Positions 36,671-47,267 of a stretch of DNA of 64,000 nt are shown in pieces (within the stretch, counting starts at the first letter, position 1; every line of letters begins with the position of its first letter). This DNA comes from an uncultured Flavobacteriaceae bacterium (GTDB lineage Bacteria; Bacteroidota; Bacteroidia; Flavobacteriales; Flavobacteriaceae), in assembly GCA_938011315.1 (NCBI GenBank), contig CALLUG010000012.1, positions 1 through 64,000 on the forward strand, in the 5' to 3' direction. Both the position numbers and the translations under genes were made by a program. The notes beneath the pieces were generated by a model. It did not search any database. It was not told the origin of the DNA and saw only the letters and a program-made list of their open reading frames with translations.

Positions 36671-37264
36671 TTAAAATGCTACTTTAGGCGCAATCTCACT
36701 CCCTTTTTCTGATTTAAATAAAGGCATTTCATTAAAATTTCTAAGATTAGCTATAACATTTGTGGGTATTTTTTCAATAATAATATTGTAGTTTCCAGCC
36801 AAGGTGTTAAATTTATTCCGCTCCACATTAATACGGTTTTCTGTACCTTCTAGTTGGCTTTGTAATTCTAAGAAACTTCGGTCAGCTTTAAGCTCTGGGT
36901 AACGCTCTACAGAAACTAAAAGCCTAGACAAGGCACCACTTAGTCCTTGTTGCGCTTGCTGAAATTGTGCCATATTCTCTGGAGTAATTGCACCTTTCTC
37001 AATAGTTATTTCGGGTTTAGTAGCTTCTGCTCTTGCTTTAATGACAGCTTCTAAGGTTTCTTTTTCATGGTTGGCATAGCCCTTTACTGTGGCTACTAGG
37101 TTAGGAATAAGATCGGCTCTACGTTGATAAGAACTTTCCACGTTAGCCCATTGTACTCTTGCATTGCCTCGCTTTTCTATTAGCATATTATTTACGCCAA
37201 CACCCCATTTTAAACTTGCTACTACTAATAGGACAATTATTATTGGCACAAGATATTTTTTCAT
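36671..37264 (-). CDS. LemA family protein
   Basis: The 197-residue protein has an N-terminal membrane segment (about 4-22) and the LemA helical bundle: VNNMLIEKRGNARVQWANVESSYQRRADLIPNLVATVKGYA, SRLLVSVERYPELKADRSFLELQ. LemA proteins are membrane-anchored with an unclear role, often next to TPM-domain or protease genes as here. It is 12 bases downstream of the MerR-type regulator gene. Confidence 0.92.
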   Translation of the reverse strand: MKKYLVPIIIVLLVVASLKWGVGVNNMLIEKRGNARVQWANVESSYQRRADLIPNLVATVKGYANHEKETLEAVIKARAEATKPEITIEKGAITPENMAQFQQAQQGLSGALSRLLVSVERYPELKADRSFLELQSQLEGTENRINVERNKFNTLAGNYNIIIEKIPTNVIANLRNFNEMPLFKSEKGSEIAPKVAF

Positions 37265-37276
37265 AATTTAAAGGTG

Positions 37277-37606
37277 TTATAGGTTTGTTTTTAGTGTTAT
37301 TAGTTTATGCTTTACGCTTTCTAATTTGGCTATAATTTCAAAGGTTTTAAGCGATTGTTTTTTATTTTCTTTCAAATGTGTTTTTGCGCCCTCTAGGGTA
37401 AACCCTCTTTCCTTAACCAAATGGTAGATAAACTTTAGATGTTTTATATCTTCTGGTGTAAACTTACGATTGCCTTTAGCATTTTTTTTGGGTTTTAAAA
37501 CATCAAATTCTTTTTCCCAAAAACGAATTAAAGAATTGTTAACATGAAACGCTTTGGCAACCTCCCCAATGCTGTAATATAATTTTTCAGGAAGTTCAAT
37601 ATGCAT
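37277..37606 (-). CDS. MerR-family transcriptional regulator
   Basis: The 109-residue protein has a MerR-type winged-helix domain at its N-terminus (KLYYSIGEVAKAFHVNNSLIRFWEKEFDVLKPKKNAKGNRKFTPEDI) and a short C-terminal helix, without a ligand-binding Cys cluster. Its start overlaps the stop of the M23 peptidase gene by 1 base, so the two are translationally coupled. The regulated genes are unknown; LemA/TPM genes just downstream are candidates. Confidence 0.88.
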   Translation of the reverse strand: MHIELPEKLYYSIGEVAKAFHVNNSLIRFWEKEFDVLKPKKNAKGNRKFTPEDIKHLKFIYHLVKERGFTLEGAKTHLKENKKQSLKTFEIIAKLESVKHKLITLKTNL

Positions 37607-38577
37607 TAATCTAACGATTGGTTTTCTAGGGACGCATTTTCAAGTAATTTGGCAAACTCGTCTGCCGATAAGTTTCCGTAATAAAAATTTATAGGATTTA
37701 TACGTTCACCGTCTTTAGAAATTTCGTAGTGTAAGTGGGGAGCTTCTGAGCGCCCTGTACTTCCTACAAACCCAATAACATCGCCTCGTTTTACTTTTTG
37801 ATTTTTCTTAACATTGTACTTATATAAATGTGCATATAAGCTAACATAACCAAACCCGTGATCTATCCTAATATGCTTGCCGTAGCCGCTAGATGCCGCG
37901 TCTGCACGTTTTACAACACCATCTCCAGAGGCGTATACAGGTGTTCCTCGTGGCGCTGTAAAATCCATTCCGTAATGAAATTTACGAATCTTAGTAAACG
38001 GATCCGATCGATATCCATAACCAGAGGCAACTCTCGTTAAGGTTTCGTTAGTAATAGGCTGAATTGCAGGGATAGACTCCAAAAGCTTTTCTTTGTCTTC
38101 TGCCAAAATAGCGATTTCATCTAGAGACTTAGATTGGACTACAATTTGTTTTTGAATAATATCTAAGCGTTTATTGGCTTCTATAATTAATTTTGAATTG
38201 TCATAACCTTCAAACTCTTTGTAGCGGTTTACACCTCCAAAACCAACTCGCCTTTGCTCGGCAGGAATTGGGTTGGCCTCAAAATATAGCCTGTAAATGG
38301 CATTATCTCTTTCTTCCAAATTAGATAGTACAAGGTCTATTTCGTTCAACTTTCTGTTTAATAAACCAAACTGAAGTTCTAAATTATCTAGCTCTCTCGT
38401 TAATGCTTTTTCTTTAGGCGACTCAAAGTAATGGCTTGCCGTAATCACAAATATAAAAGCAAACAGGGCAGAACTTAATATGAAAACAGAAATATACTTA
38501 AAAGTAGTTCGTTTTTTACGCACTACTTTTCGGTAAGATAAAGTTTCTGGATCGTAATGATATTTTACTTTAGACAT
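37606..38577 (-). CDS. M23-family metallopeptidase, membrane-anchored
   Basis: The 323-residue protein has a cytoplasmic start, one membrane segment (about 27-47), a coiled-coil region (about 55-180), and a C-terminal LytM/M23 domain with its zinc motifs (HYGMDF; APHLHYEI). It is probably a periplasmic peptidoglycan endopeptidase or a regulator of one. All key metal residues look present, so activity is plausible. It is the first gene of an operon with a MerR regulator, LemA and two TPM proteins, preceded by a good promoter. Confidence 0.9.
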   Translation of the reverse strand: MSKVKYHYDPETLSYRKVVRKKRTTFKYISVFILSSALFAFIFVITASHYFESPKEKALTRELDNLELQFGLLNRKLNEIDLVLSNLEERDNAIYRLYFEANPIPAEQRRVGFGGVNRYKEFEGYDNSKLIIEANKRLDIIQKQIVVQSKSLDEIAILAEDKEKLLESIPAIQPITNETLTRVASGYGYRSDPFTKIRKFHYGMDFTAPRGTPVYASGDGVVKRADAASSGYGKHIRIDHGFGYVSLYAHLYKYNVKKNQKVKRGDVIGFVGSTGRSEAPHLHYEISKDGERINPINFYYGNLSADEFAKLLENASLENQSLD

Positions 38578-38647
38578 AAGTTAAAAAATTCTATTTTTGT
38601 AAATATATTCTACCATATTTTGTAATACAGCATTTTTACAATAGTAA

Positions 38648-38680
38648 CAAAGGTAAAAAATTGTTTAGGATTTAAACAAA
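38648..38680 (-). promoter_or_regulatory. Promoter of the M23/MerR/LemA operon
   Basis: On the minus strand a TTTG (38680-38677) is followed after 21 bases by TACCTTTG (38655-38648). This fits the Bacteroidota pattern TTG-N17-23-TAnnTTTG. The predicted leader is about 65 bases to the M23 start. Confidence 0.6.
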
Positions 38681-38771
38681 TTATAAAAAATAACAGATAA
38701 AACAGCAAAAAAACAAGACAAGTAAACCTGTAATTTTACAAGTCATCGTTATACAAAACTAAAATAAGGCC

Positions 38772-41387
38772 ATGACCTCTCAAGACATCCGCACCCAATT
38801 TCTAGATTTTTTTAAGCATAAAAAACATAGCGTAGTTGCCTCGGCCCCTATGGTACTTAAAAACGACCCAACACTAATGTTTGTAAACTCGGGTATGGCT
38901 CCTTTTAAAGCGTATTTTCTTGGAAATGCTACACCAAAAAATGTTAGAATTACAGACACCCAAAAATGCTTAAGAGTTTCTGGTAAGCATAACGACTTGG
39001 AAGAGGTTGGTTACGATACATACCATCATACCTTATTTGAAATGCTAGGAAATTGGAGTTTTGGAGATTATTTTAAGAAAGAAGCCATTACATGGGCTTG
39101 GGAGTTGCTAACCCAAGTTTATGGTATCGATAAAGAACGCTTGTATGTTACAATTTTTGAAGGTAGTAAAGATGCCGATAATTTACCCATAGATGAAGAT
39201 GCTTTAGCGTTATGGAAAACAATATTGCCGGAGGATCGTATTTTATTAGGAAATAAGAAAGATAATTTCTGGGAAATGGGCGATCAAGGGCCTTGTGGGC
39301 CTTGTAGCGAAATACATGTTGATATACGTAATAATGATGAGCGTAAAAAAATTCCTGGGGCAGATTTGGTAAATCAAGACCACCCACATGTTGTAGAAAT
39401 ATGGAATCTTGTTTTTATGCAATATAACCGTAAAGCCAACGGAACTCTAGAAGATTTGCCTAACAAACATATAGACACAGGTATGGGTTTTGAGCGCCTT
39501 TGTATGGTGCTACAGGGCGTACAGTCTAATTATGACACCGATGTGTTTACCCCGTTAATTAGAGAAATTGAGGCAATTACTAAAATGAAATACGGTAAGC
39601 TCGAAGAAATTGATGTTGCAGTGCGTGTTATTGCAGATCATGTTAGAGCCGTTGCATTTTCTATAGCAGATGGACAATTGCCGAGCAACACGGGGGCAGG
39701 CTATATTATTAGGCGTATTTTACGACGAGCAGTCCGTTATGGATTTACTTTTTTAAACAAAAAAGATCCTTTTATTTTTCGTCTAGTTGTTGTGCTTACT
39801 GAAAAAATGGGCGATGCATTTCCGGAACTTAAATTACAACAACAACTCATACAAAATGTTATAAAAGAAGAAGAAACCTCTTTTTTAAGAACCTTAGACC
39901 AAGGCTTAGTGCTACTAGATAGTATTATAGATCACACAGAAGGTACAGAGGTCTCTGGAGCGAAAGCTTTTGAGTTGTATGACACTTACGGGTTTCCTAT
40001 CGATCTAACGGCACTAATACTAAACGAAAAAGGATTTACGTTAGATAAAGAAGCTTTTCAAACTGAATTGTTGCAGCAAAAAAACCGTTCTCGTAAAGCA
40101 AGCGAAACTTCTACCGAAGATTGGACGGTTTTAATTCCAAATTCAGAAGAAAACTTTGTAGGTTACGATAGCTTAACAGCTAGTATTAGCCTAACGCGAT
40201 ACCGAAAAATAGTCTCTCAAAAAGATGGTGAAATGTATCAGTTGGTATTTAATACAACACCATTTTACCCAGAAGGAGGTGGGCAAGTAGGAGACAAAGG
40301 CTACCTAGAAGCTCCAAATGGCGATGTGATATATATTTTGAATACTAAAAAAGAGAATAATGTTATTATTCATTTTACAAAAAACTTACCCAAACATTTA
40401 ACAGAACCCTTTACTGCTGTTGTAGATCAAAAGCAGCGCAATAGAACAGAGTGCAACCATACTGCAACACACTTACTGCACCAAGCACTCCGAGAAATTT
40501 TGGGGACTCATGTAGCGCAAAAAGGCTCTGCGGTACACTCAAAATATTTGCGTTTTGATTTTTCACACTTTGCGAAATTAACAACCCAAGAATTGCGTGA
40601 TGTAGAAAACTACGTTAACGCCCGCATTAGTGGTAAATTACCATTGGAAGAATCTAGAGATATCCCCGTAGAAAAAGCCCTAAAAAATGGCGCTATAGCA
40701 CTGTTTGGAGAAAAATATGGCGATACCGTACGTACCATCCGTTTTGGGCAATCTATAGAGCTTTGTGGTGGAACGCATGTAAAAAATACAGCAGATATTT
40801 GGCACTTTAAAATAAAATCCGAAAACGGAGTTGCAGCAGGGGTAAGACGTATTGAAGCCATTACTAATGATGCTGTTAAAACATTTTATTTTGAAAACAA
40901 CCGTGCGTTTTATGAAATCAAAGATTTGTTAAACAACGCAGTAAACCCAGTAAAAGCAGTCTCCGACTTACAACTAGAAAATACAGACTTAAAAAAACAA
41001 TTAGAAATCTTATTAAAGAGCAAAACAAATGACTTACAGACTCAACTTGTTAAACAATTGCAAGAGGTTAATGGGGTTAAATTTTTAGCTAAACAAGTTG
41101 ACTTAGACGCTGCAGGGATAAAAAATTTATCATTTAATATTGGTAAAGACATTAATAATATATTTTTATTATTTGCTACAGTACAAAACGGAAAGCCCTT
41201 ATTGTCCTGCTATATCTCTAAAAGCATTGTAGAAAGCAAACAGCTTAATGCAGGACAAATAGTTAGAGCATTAGGAAAGTACATACAAGGTGGTGGTGGT
41301 GGACAAGCCTTTTTTGCAACTGCAGGAGGTAAAAACCCTAAAGGAATTGAGGAGGCTCTAATTAAAGCGAAAGATTATTTACTATAA
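38772..41387 (+). CDS. alaS: Alanine-tRNA ligase
   Basis: The 871-residue protein is a complete class II alanyl-tRNA synthetase. It begins [21 protein letters not shown] and has the aminoacylation core with motif 2-like [16 protein letters not shown]. The editing domain carries the zinc motifs HTATH and CGGTH, and the C-terminal C-Ala domain is Gly-rich ([16 protein letters not shown]). It charges tRNA-Ala and hydrolyses mischarged Ser/Gly. The length is normal. The GSCFA gene follows after 12 bases. Confidence 0.97.
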   Translation: MTSQDIRTQFLDFFKHKKHSVVASAPMVLKNDPTLMFVNSGMAPFKAYFLGNATPKNVRITDTQKCLRVSGKHNDLEEVGYDTYHHTLFEMLGNWSFGDYFKKEAITWAWELLTQVYGIDKERLYVTIFEGSKDADNLPIDEDALALWKTILPEDRILLGNKKDNFWEMGDQGPCGPCSEIHVDIRNNDERKKIPGADLVNQDHPHVVEIWNLVFMQYNRKANGTLEDLPNKHIDTGMGFERLCMVLQGVQSNYDTDVFTPLIREIEAITKMKYGKLEEIDVAVRVIADHVRAVAFSIADGQLPSNTGAGYIIRRILRRAVRYGFTFLNKKDPFIFRLVVVLTEKMGDAFPELKLQQQLIQNVIKEEETSFLRTLDQGLVLLDSIIDHTEGTEVSGAKAFELYDTYGFPIDLTALILNEKGFTLDKEAFQTELLQQKNRSRKASETSTEDWTVLIPNSEENFVGYDSLTASISLTRYRKIVSQKDGEMYQLVFNTTPFYPEGGGQVGDKGYLEAPNGDVIYILNTKKENNVIIHFTKNLPKHLTEPFTAVVDQKQRNRTECNHTATHLLHQALREILGTHVAQKGSAVHSKYLRFDFSHFAKLTTQELRDVENYVNARISGKLPLEESRDIPVEKALKNGAIALFGEKYGDTVRTIRFGQSIELCGGTHVKNTADIWHFKIKSENGVAAGVRRIEAITNDAVKTFYFENNRAFYEIKDLLNNAVNPVKAVSDLQLENTDLKKQLEILLKSKTNDLQTQLVKQLQEVNGVKFLAKQVDLDAAGIKNLSFNIGKDINNIFLLFATVQNGKPLLSCYISKSIVESKQLNAGQIVRALGKYIQGGGGGQAFFATAGGKNPKGIEEALIKAKDYLL

Positions 41388-41399
41388 AGCTATTTTTTT

Positions 41400-42347
41400 T
41401 TGGAACTACAAACGCAAATACCTTTACAAAAAATTACTTGTAAGCCCATAACTTATAACTCTAAACTTGTTTTGTTGGGGTCTTGCTTTGTTCAAAATAT
41501 AGCAAACAAACTGGCGTATTATAAGTTTACAACCACGGTAAACCCTCTTGGCATTTTGTTTCACCCCAAAGCAATCAAAACTTTAGTAACCAATGCAGCT
41601 AACTCTAAAACGTACACTAAGGCAGATACATTTTTTTATAATGAGCAATGGCATTGTTTTGATACACACTCTAAACTGAGTAACACGTCGCAAAAAACAC
41701 TATTAAATACAATAAACACTGCGACTAAGCAAACGCAACAACAAGTAAGCACAGCAACACATATTATTATTACATTAGGGACTGCTTGGGCTTACTATAC
41801 TACAGATAATGCTAATTATGTAGCTAATTGCCATAAGCTTCCGCAAAAAACATTTACAAAAAAACTGTCATCTATTAAGAGCATTAAAACCTCGTTATTG
41901 ACCATTATTAATTCAGTAAAAAAAATTAACCCAACAGTATCAATTATTTTTACGGTATCACCAATACGCCATACTAAAGATGGTTTTGTAAATAATACGC
42001 TTAGTAAAGCGCACTTGATTTCGGCAGTACATAAAGTTACTAAACCTATACAGGGGGTCTATTATTTTCCTTCGTATGAGATTATGTTAGATGAACTAAG
42101 AGATTATCGTTTTTATAAAGAAGACATGCTTCATCCCAATAATACCGCTATAGATTATATTTGGAATAAATTTAAAACAACTTGGATTAACCCCGAGGTT
42201 TACACTGTTATGACAAGTGTAGAAGACGTGCAAAAAGGACTAGCCCACAAGCCATTTCGACCTAAGTCCGACTCACATCGGTTGTTTGTTGAAACATTAG
42301 AACTTAAAAAAGCAGCACTTCAATCAAAGTACGCTATTGTATTTTAA
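41400..42347 (+). CDS. GSCFA-domain protein
   Basis: The 315-residue protein begins MELQTQIPLQKI and has the defining motif GSCFVQNIANKL (GSCFA domain) near residues 28-39. An SGNH-hydrolase-like layout follows (ITLGTAWAYY, FTVSPIRHTKDG, DMLHPNNTAIDYIW). The start is TTG at 41400: the frame opens right after the alaS stop in the same frame and contains no ATG there. Some members act in surface polysaccharide modification, but the substrate is unknown. Confidence 0.85.
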   Translation: MELQTQIPLQKITCKPITYNSKLVLLGSCFVQNIANKLAYYKFTTTVNPLGILFHPKAIKTLVTNAANSKTYTKADTFFYNEQWHCFDTHSKLSNTSQKTLLNTINTATKQTQQQVSTATHIIITLGTAWAYYTTDNANYVANCHKLPQKTFTKKLSSIKSIKTSLLTIINSVKKINPTVSIIFTVSPIRHTKDGFVNNTLSKAHLISAVHKVTKPIQGVYYFPSYEIMLDELRDYRFYKEDMLHPNNTAIDYIWNKFKTTWINPEVYTVMTSVEDVQKGLAHKPFRPKSDSHRLFVETLELKKAALQSKYAIVF

Positions 42348-42360
42348 TGTAAATTAGCCC

Positions 42361-42957
42361 ATGCAAAAAATTATACTAGGCATACTTACAGCATTACTTT
42401 TTGTTTTAACATTAAAGAGTTTTGACAAGCCTAATGAAAAAACGACAATTCAAGAAAATGCAATGCTCATACAAGAGCAACTTAAAAATGTTGGTAAACT
42501 AATTGTTACCGAAGGACATTTTAGCGATGTTTATAACTACAAAAATTCAAAAGAAATAATTGCAGGCATTAGTTCAGAAAAAAAAGCAATTGTTGTTGTA
42601 AATGCTGAGGTAACTATTGGTTATGATTTAAGTAAAATAGAATATTATATTAATGAGCAAAGCAAAACGATAAGCATAAAAAATATCCCAAAAGAAACCA
42701 TTAATATAAATCCAGATTTACAATATTATGATGTAGAGTCTGGTTACTTTAATCCTTTTGATGCCGATGATTACAATAAAATTAAAACTACCGTTAAGCA
42801 ATCGTTACTAAAAAAAATAGAAGCATCTAAACTTAAAACTAACGCTCAAAATAGGTTGATGAGTGAATTGTCGAAATTTTATATTCTTACAAGCTCTATG
42901 GGCTGGACTTTGGAGTATCAACAACAACCCATTAAAAGTATTAATTTGCTAGAGTAA
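42361..42957 (+). CDS. DUF4230 domain-containing protein
   Basis: The 198-residue protein has an N-terminal membrane anchor or signal segment (about 1-20) and a DUF4230-like extracytoplasmic region (KLIVTEGHFSDVYNY, AEVTIGYDLSKIEY). It is probably periplasmic or inner-membrane-anchored. No activity is known. It follows the GSCFA gene after 13 bases in the alaS operon. Confidence 0.75.
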   Translation: MQKIILGILTALLFVLTLKSFDKPNEKTTIQENAMLIQEQLKNVGKLIVTEGHFSDVYNYKNSKEIIAGISSEKKAIVVVNAEVTIGYDLSKIEYYINEQSKTISIKNIPKETININPDLQYYDVESGYFNPFDADDYNKIKTTVKQSLLKKIEASKLKTNAQNRLMSELSKFYILTSSMGWTLEYQQQPIKSINLLE

Positions 42958-43146
42958 CAATTGAAATTTTGAGTATAGGGTAGAAATAGTAAGCTCTAAA
43001 GTTGACAAACCACACATAAGATGCCTTGAAAAACGGATATTAATACTAATTACATTTTAATACAAGCAAATACATTTGCTATAAATAGACATAGCCCTTT
43101 TGAATTAAGCACTAAAGCCTTATTTATTTATAGCCCTGTAATGCTT

Positions 43147-43596
43147 TTACTTAGCAAGTTCTATTCTATATTCATTTCTAAGACAAAATTCTCCATTTAA
43201 CTTGCTTAAAATTAAATCTCCAAAGGTTAAATCTTTTTTTTCATTTGTTTTTTCGTAAAGCATACTGTCAATTTTATTGTATGTATTATAAGAAATAAAC
43301 TTTATAATCAGGCTATTAGCTATCCGTATTGGTAATTTTAAAATTCCGAAGACAACTGTTTTAAAATCAACAAACTCTCCTTCAGAATCAAAATGTGCAT
43401 CATAATTAAATTTACTAAAGTCAACATCGTATTTATTTAAAAACGCCTCTAATAGGAATAAGTTATCATCTCCCCATAATCCTAAATCATCAACAATTGT
43501 AGTATTTAAATCTTTAACTGTCATGCTAGATTTGTATTCTAGAAATTTTTTAATTTCTAAATAAGCATTTTTTATTTCAGTGTATTTAAATCTCAT
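43147..43596 (-). CDS. DUF1493-like small protein
   Basis: The 149-residue protein has an acyl-carrier-like N-terminal arrangement (VKDLNTTIVDDLGLWGDDNLFLLEAFLNKYDVDFSKF) like that of DUF1493 proteins. A hydrophobic middle (about 85-105) and a polar end follow. Such proteins are often neighbours of immunity or capsule genes; here it stands before a CNNM/CBS protein gene. Function unknown. Confidence 0.6.
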   Translation of the reverse strand: MRFKYTEIKNAYLEIKKFLEYKSSMTVKDLNTTIVDDLGLWGDDNLFLLEAFLNKYDVDFSKFNYDAHFDSEGEFVDFKTVVFGILKLPIRIANSLIIKFISYNTYNKIDSMLYEKTNEKKDLTFGDLILSKLNGEFCLRNEYRIELAK

Positions 43597-43644
43597 AGTC
43601 TAGGCTGTTACTCTTCTCTTTTCTGAAAAAAATAAGCAAAAGTA

Positions 43645-44709
43645 TTATTCTTCTTCATCAATTAAGCCTAAGCGTTTTGCTCTAGTTTGCCAGCTTTTTC
43701 TGGCTAGCAACTGTAAGTTTGGAACATGATCGCTCTCATCCATAATTTCTAAACCAAGTAAAGTTTCAATAACATCTTCTTGGGTTACAATACCACTAGC
43801 AGAACCATATTCATCTACTACCAAGGCAATATGTTCTCGTTTGCTAATTAAAGTTTCAAATAAATTTGCAATAGAAGTGTTGCGTGTGGTAACTGTTAGC
43901 TTTCGTTGTATAGACTCCAAGGCTTGTGCGCCATTACCTTTTATGATGGCTTCTAGTAAATTATCTTTTAAAAAATAACCAGAAATATCATCTACAGTTT
44001 CCCCAAATACAGGGATTCTAGAAAACTTAAGATTTTGGTTAGCCTCATAAAACGCTTTAATACTCATTTTGTTAAATGCTGTTTGTACAACCGTTCGGGG
44101 CGTCATGATATCTTTGACCAAAATTTCTTTAAAATTAATGAGATTCTTTATAACTTTAGTTTCAGATTTTTGAAAAACCCCTTTGTCTTCTGCTATTTCG
44201 GTCATTACGGAAAAATCTTCACGACTTAAAACGCTTTCATGTGCGGCTTTACCAAAGAGCTTTGTAAAGAGTTGAAGCAACCAAATAATACCTGTCCATT
44301 TAAAAAAGAAAATAAGCGCATTCAAAATTTGTGTAGCACTTTTTGCAAATTGTTTCCAATATGTAGCCCCAATAGTTTTTGGGATAATTTCTGAGGCAAC
44401 CAATATTAACAAGGTCATTACAGCAGAGACAATAAACACACCGTTGCCCTGATCGTTAAATACCTTTTTTGCCTCTGCACCAACCAAAATTGCACCTACT
44501 GTGTGAGCAACAGTATTCAATGTAAGTATGGCAATAAGGGGCTTATCGACATCTTTCTTTAGCAACTCTAAGGCTTTTGCAAAAGCTTTACCTTCTCTTT
44601 TTTTTATATTAATATATGTCGGTGTAACACTCAGTAGTACAGCCTCTAAAATAGAACATAAAAACGAAAAAAATATTGATAACACTCCGTATAAAACGAG
44701 TAAACTCAT
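43645..44709 (-). CDS. CNNM/CBS-domain hemolysin-family (CorC-like) protein
   Basis: The 354-residue protein has an N-terminal DUF21/CNNM transmembrane domain with about four segments (1-150). Two CBS domains follow (about 195-320; VKDIMTPRTVVQTAF, IALVVDEYGSASGIVTQEDVIETLLG). CNNM proteins are linked to Mg2+/Co2+ transport; the older name is hemolysin. It lacks the C-terminal CorC_HlyC domain, so it is shorter than GldE or CorC-type relatives. It is transcribed divergently from the TPR protein gene. Confidence 0.85.
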   Translation of the reverse strand: MSLLVLYGVLSIFFSFLCSILEAVLLSVTPTYINIKKREGKAFAKALELLKKDVDKPLIAILTLNTVAHTVGAILVGAEAKKVFNDQGNGVFIVSAVMTLLILVASEIIPKTIGATYWKQFAKSATQILNALIFFFKWTGIIWLLQLFTKLFGKAAHESVLSREDFSVMTEIAEDKGVFQKSETKVIKNLINFKEILVKDIMTPRTVVQTAFNKMSIKAFYEANQNLKFSRIPVFGETVDDISGYFLKDNLLEAIIKGNGAQALESIQRKLTVTTRNTSIANLFETLISKREHIALVVDEYGSASGIVTQEDVIETLLGLEIMDESDHVPNLQLLARKSWQTRAKRLGLIDEEE

Positions 44710-44885
44710 TGTTGTAATTTTATGCTGCTAAAATAACTAAAAAAAACATTGTGTTAAAAATATTACATCAACACGCACTTTAAGACCTTCTTACACTAGC
44801 TTGTATTGCTTGAGGGAACTATAGTTTACTATTTTTTATAAAAATATTCACAAGCATTACAATACACATTTACTATATTTACAAA

Positions 44886-46721
44886 ATGAGAATAATACGT
44901 ATATCATACTTTGTTATTGCAGCTATGTTTTTGGGTTGTTTTTACAGTTTTTCTCAACAAATTGTTGTAACAACCCCTCTAAACACCACTACCAAGGCAG
45001 AAGCCTTGGCAAAAACATACTTTGAAAAAGGTGAGTTTGAAAAAGCTTTAATATCATATACTAAGCTTCATAATAAAGTTAAGGGTAACCCAAAATACAT
45101 TATTAAGCTTGTTGAAATTTATCAACAATTAGAGCGCTATAACAAAGCAGATTCTATATTAACAAAGCAAATTAACCTAAAACGTAGCCCTTTGTATTTG
45201 GTAGATCTAGGCTATAACCATCACTTACAAGGCGATGAGGAAAAGGCTGTAACCTACTACAACCAAGCTATTTCAAAAATATTGGAAAAACCTGTACACG
45301 CTTACAGCGTAGCACAGCGCTTTGAAGACCATGCCTTAATTGACTTTGCTGCACAGTCTTACGAGCGCGTTACAGATGCTTACCCAGACTTAAATTTTAG
45401 CCTACAGCTTGCCAGAATATACGGAGAACAAGCTAAAATTGAAAAAATGTTTAATAGCTATATTAACTTTATAGAAATAAATAGACCCTATGTAAACCAA
45501 GCAAAACGAATTTTTAGTGCTTTTATTTCCGAAAGTGCAGACGATACCAACAACATAACATTACGTCGTGTTTTGCTCAAAAAAATACAAACAAACCCCG
45601 ATGTATTATGGAACCAATTGCTAAGTTGGTTATTTATACAACAACGAGACTACAATAAAGCCTTTGCTCAAGAAAAAGCTATTTACAAACGATTTCCGGA
45701 AACACTACAAGGCATCTTAGATTTAGCTAACATTGCGATAGATGAAAATAAAACTGAAACAGCAACTACAATCTTAAATTATATTATAACACATGCCTCA
45801 AGCAAAGAGACCGTTATTATAGCCCATCAAAAATTACTAAATATAGCCCTTGCAAATGCAAATCCAGAAGATTATCCTGCTATTGACAGGGCATACAAAG
45901 ACCTACTAACTCGTTTTGGTACTACGGCAGAAACCTTAGACTTACAAATTTCTTATGGCCACTTTATTGCGTTTTATAAAAACAAGCCAGAAGAAGGTTC
46001 AAGCTTTTTAAAAAAAACCCTAGATATTAAATTACAAAAGTACCAACAAGCAAAAGTAAAATTAGAGCTGGGCGACATCCTAGTGTTTCAAGAAAAATTT
46101 AACGAAGCCTTAATTTACTACAGTCAAATACAACTAAGTCTAAAAAACAGCATTGTTGCACAACAGGCACGTTTTAAAGTCGCACAAACTAGCTATTACA
46201 AAGGCGATTTTAACTGGGCAGAATCACAACTCAAAATACTAAAAGCATCAACCTCACAGCTAATTGCCAACGATGCCTTAGATTTAAAACTACTAATTTC
46301 AGACAATAGACAAGAAGACTCCTTACAAACAGCCTTAAAGCTTTATGCAAAAGCCGACCTACTAGCTTTTCAAAATAAAACAAATCGAGCCATTACACTA
46401 TTAGATCAGGTGCTGGACAATCACAAAACCGAAACGATTGTTGACCAAACACTGTACTTTCAGGCGCAATTGTTTGAAAAACAAAAAGAGTTTAACAAAG
46501 CCAAAGCAAACTACGAATTTATTATTGAAAATTTCAAAGACGATATTTTAATCGATGATGCTTACTATGCCTTAGCAAACCTACACATCAACCAATTTAA
46601 TACTCCAGAAGAAGCAAAAGCCCTTCTAGAGCGTATTATTTTTAATTACGCCGATAGTATTTATGTTGTAGAAGCTCGAAAAAAATATCGTACCCTGCGC
46701 GGCGATGCGATTATTAACTAG
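44886..46721 (+). CDS. Exported tetratricopeptide-repeat protein
   Basis: The 611-residue protein has a signal peptide (about 1-24, ending FSQ) followed by TPR units across its whole length (for example AEALAKTYFEKGEFEKALISYTKLHNK, PLYLVDLGYNHHLQGDEEKAVTYYNQAI, RFKVAQTSYYKGDFNWAESQLKIL). It is a periplasmic scaffold-type protein of unknown partner. It heads a plus-strand run with DUF4286 and rsmA. Confidence 0.82.
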   Translation: MRIIRISYFVIAAMFLGCFYSFSQQIVVTTPLNTTTKAEALAKTYFEKGEFEKALISYTKLHNKVKGNPKYIIKLVEIYQQLERYNKADSILTKQINLKRSPLYLVDLGYNHHLQGDEEKAVTYYNQAISKILEKPVHAYSVAQRFEDHALIDFAAQSYERVTDAYPDLNFSLQLARIYGEQAKIEKMFNSYINFIEINRPYVNQAKRIFSAFISESADDTNNITLRRVLLKKIQTNPDVLWNQLLSWLFIQQRDYNKAFAQEKAIYKRFPETLQGILDLANIAIDENKTETATTILNYIITHASSKETVIIAHQKLLNIALANANPEDYPAIDRAYKDLLTRFGTTAETLDLQISYGHFIAFYKNKPEEGSSFLKKTLDIKLQKYQQAKVKLELGDILVFQEKFNEALIYYSQIQLSLKNSIVAQQARFKVAQTSYYKGDFNWAESQLKILKASTSQLIANDALDLKLLISDNRQEDSLQTALKLYAKADLLAFQNKTNRAITLLDQVLDNHKTETIVDQTLYFQAQLFEKQKEFNKAKANYEFIIENFKDDILIDDAYYALANLHINQFNTPEEAKALLERIIFNYADSIYVVEARKKYRTLRGDAIIN

Positions 46722-46752
46722 CAACAAAAGTGATTTTAAACTATTATAACAG

Positions 46753-47070
46753 ATGCTTATATACAATGTAACCTCAAACATAGATGTTAGCGTGCATAAC
46801 GATTGGTTGCTTTGGATTAAAAGCCATATCCCAAAAGTTTTGGCAACAGGCTATTTTACAGAAGCAAAACTTACCCGCGTCCTTGTAGAAAATGATGTAG
46901 AAAGCGTAACCTACTCCGTACAATACAGAGCAAAATCTCGTGAAGCCTTACATACCTATTACAATAATGACGCTAGTACATTACAGAAAGAAGCCACAAG
47001 CCGATTTGGAGATAGCGTATTACATTTTAGAACCGAACTAGAAATCGTGCAAGAATATACAGCAACATAA
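46753..47070 (+). CDS. DUF4286 family protein
   Basis: The 105-residue protein matches the DUF4286 family, with a ferredoxin-like alpha/beta barrel layout (MLIYNVTSNIDVSVHNDWLLWIK, YSVQYRAKSREALHTYY). It is a small cytoplasmic protein of unknown function that is common in Bacteroidota. It lies between the TPR gene and rsmA; a MITE-like repeat fills the gap before rsmA. Confidence 0.8.
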   Translation: MLIYNVTSNIDVSVHNDWLLWIKSHIPKVLATGYFTEAKLTRVLVENDVESVTYSVQYRAKSREALHTYYNNDASTLQKEATSRFGDSVLHFRTELEIVQEYTAT

Positions 47071-47086
47071 ATACCAAAAATTGCCT

Positions 47087-47242
47087 TATACCAATTGTTA
47101 TTTAAAATGAGTAATAAATAATTTGGAAGATACTGTGCTTAGATGGCATACAAAACCTAAACATAGCCTTAATTACACTTAGGTTTTATAGTGATATATA
47201 GAGACGACTCATATAACTTATTTTGAGTCATAATTGATATTA
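47087..47242. repeat. MITE-like dispersed repeat, copy 1
   Basis: This ~156-base element begins ttataccaattgttattt and ends in cataattgatatta. It shares long exact blocks with the copy at 62677-62840 (for example the first 23 bases, aaaacctaaacatag, and the last 25 bases). Its two ends form imperfect inverted repeats. It carries no ORF. It ends 25 bases before the rsmA ATG, so rsmA's promoter may be in or near it. Confidence 0.75.
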
Positions 47243-47267
47243 ACAAGGTTTTAAAGATAAACTAACC

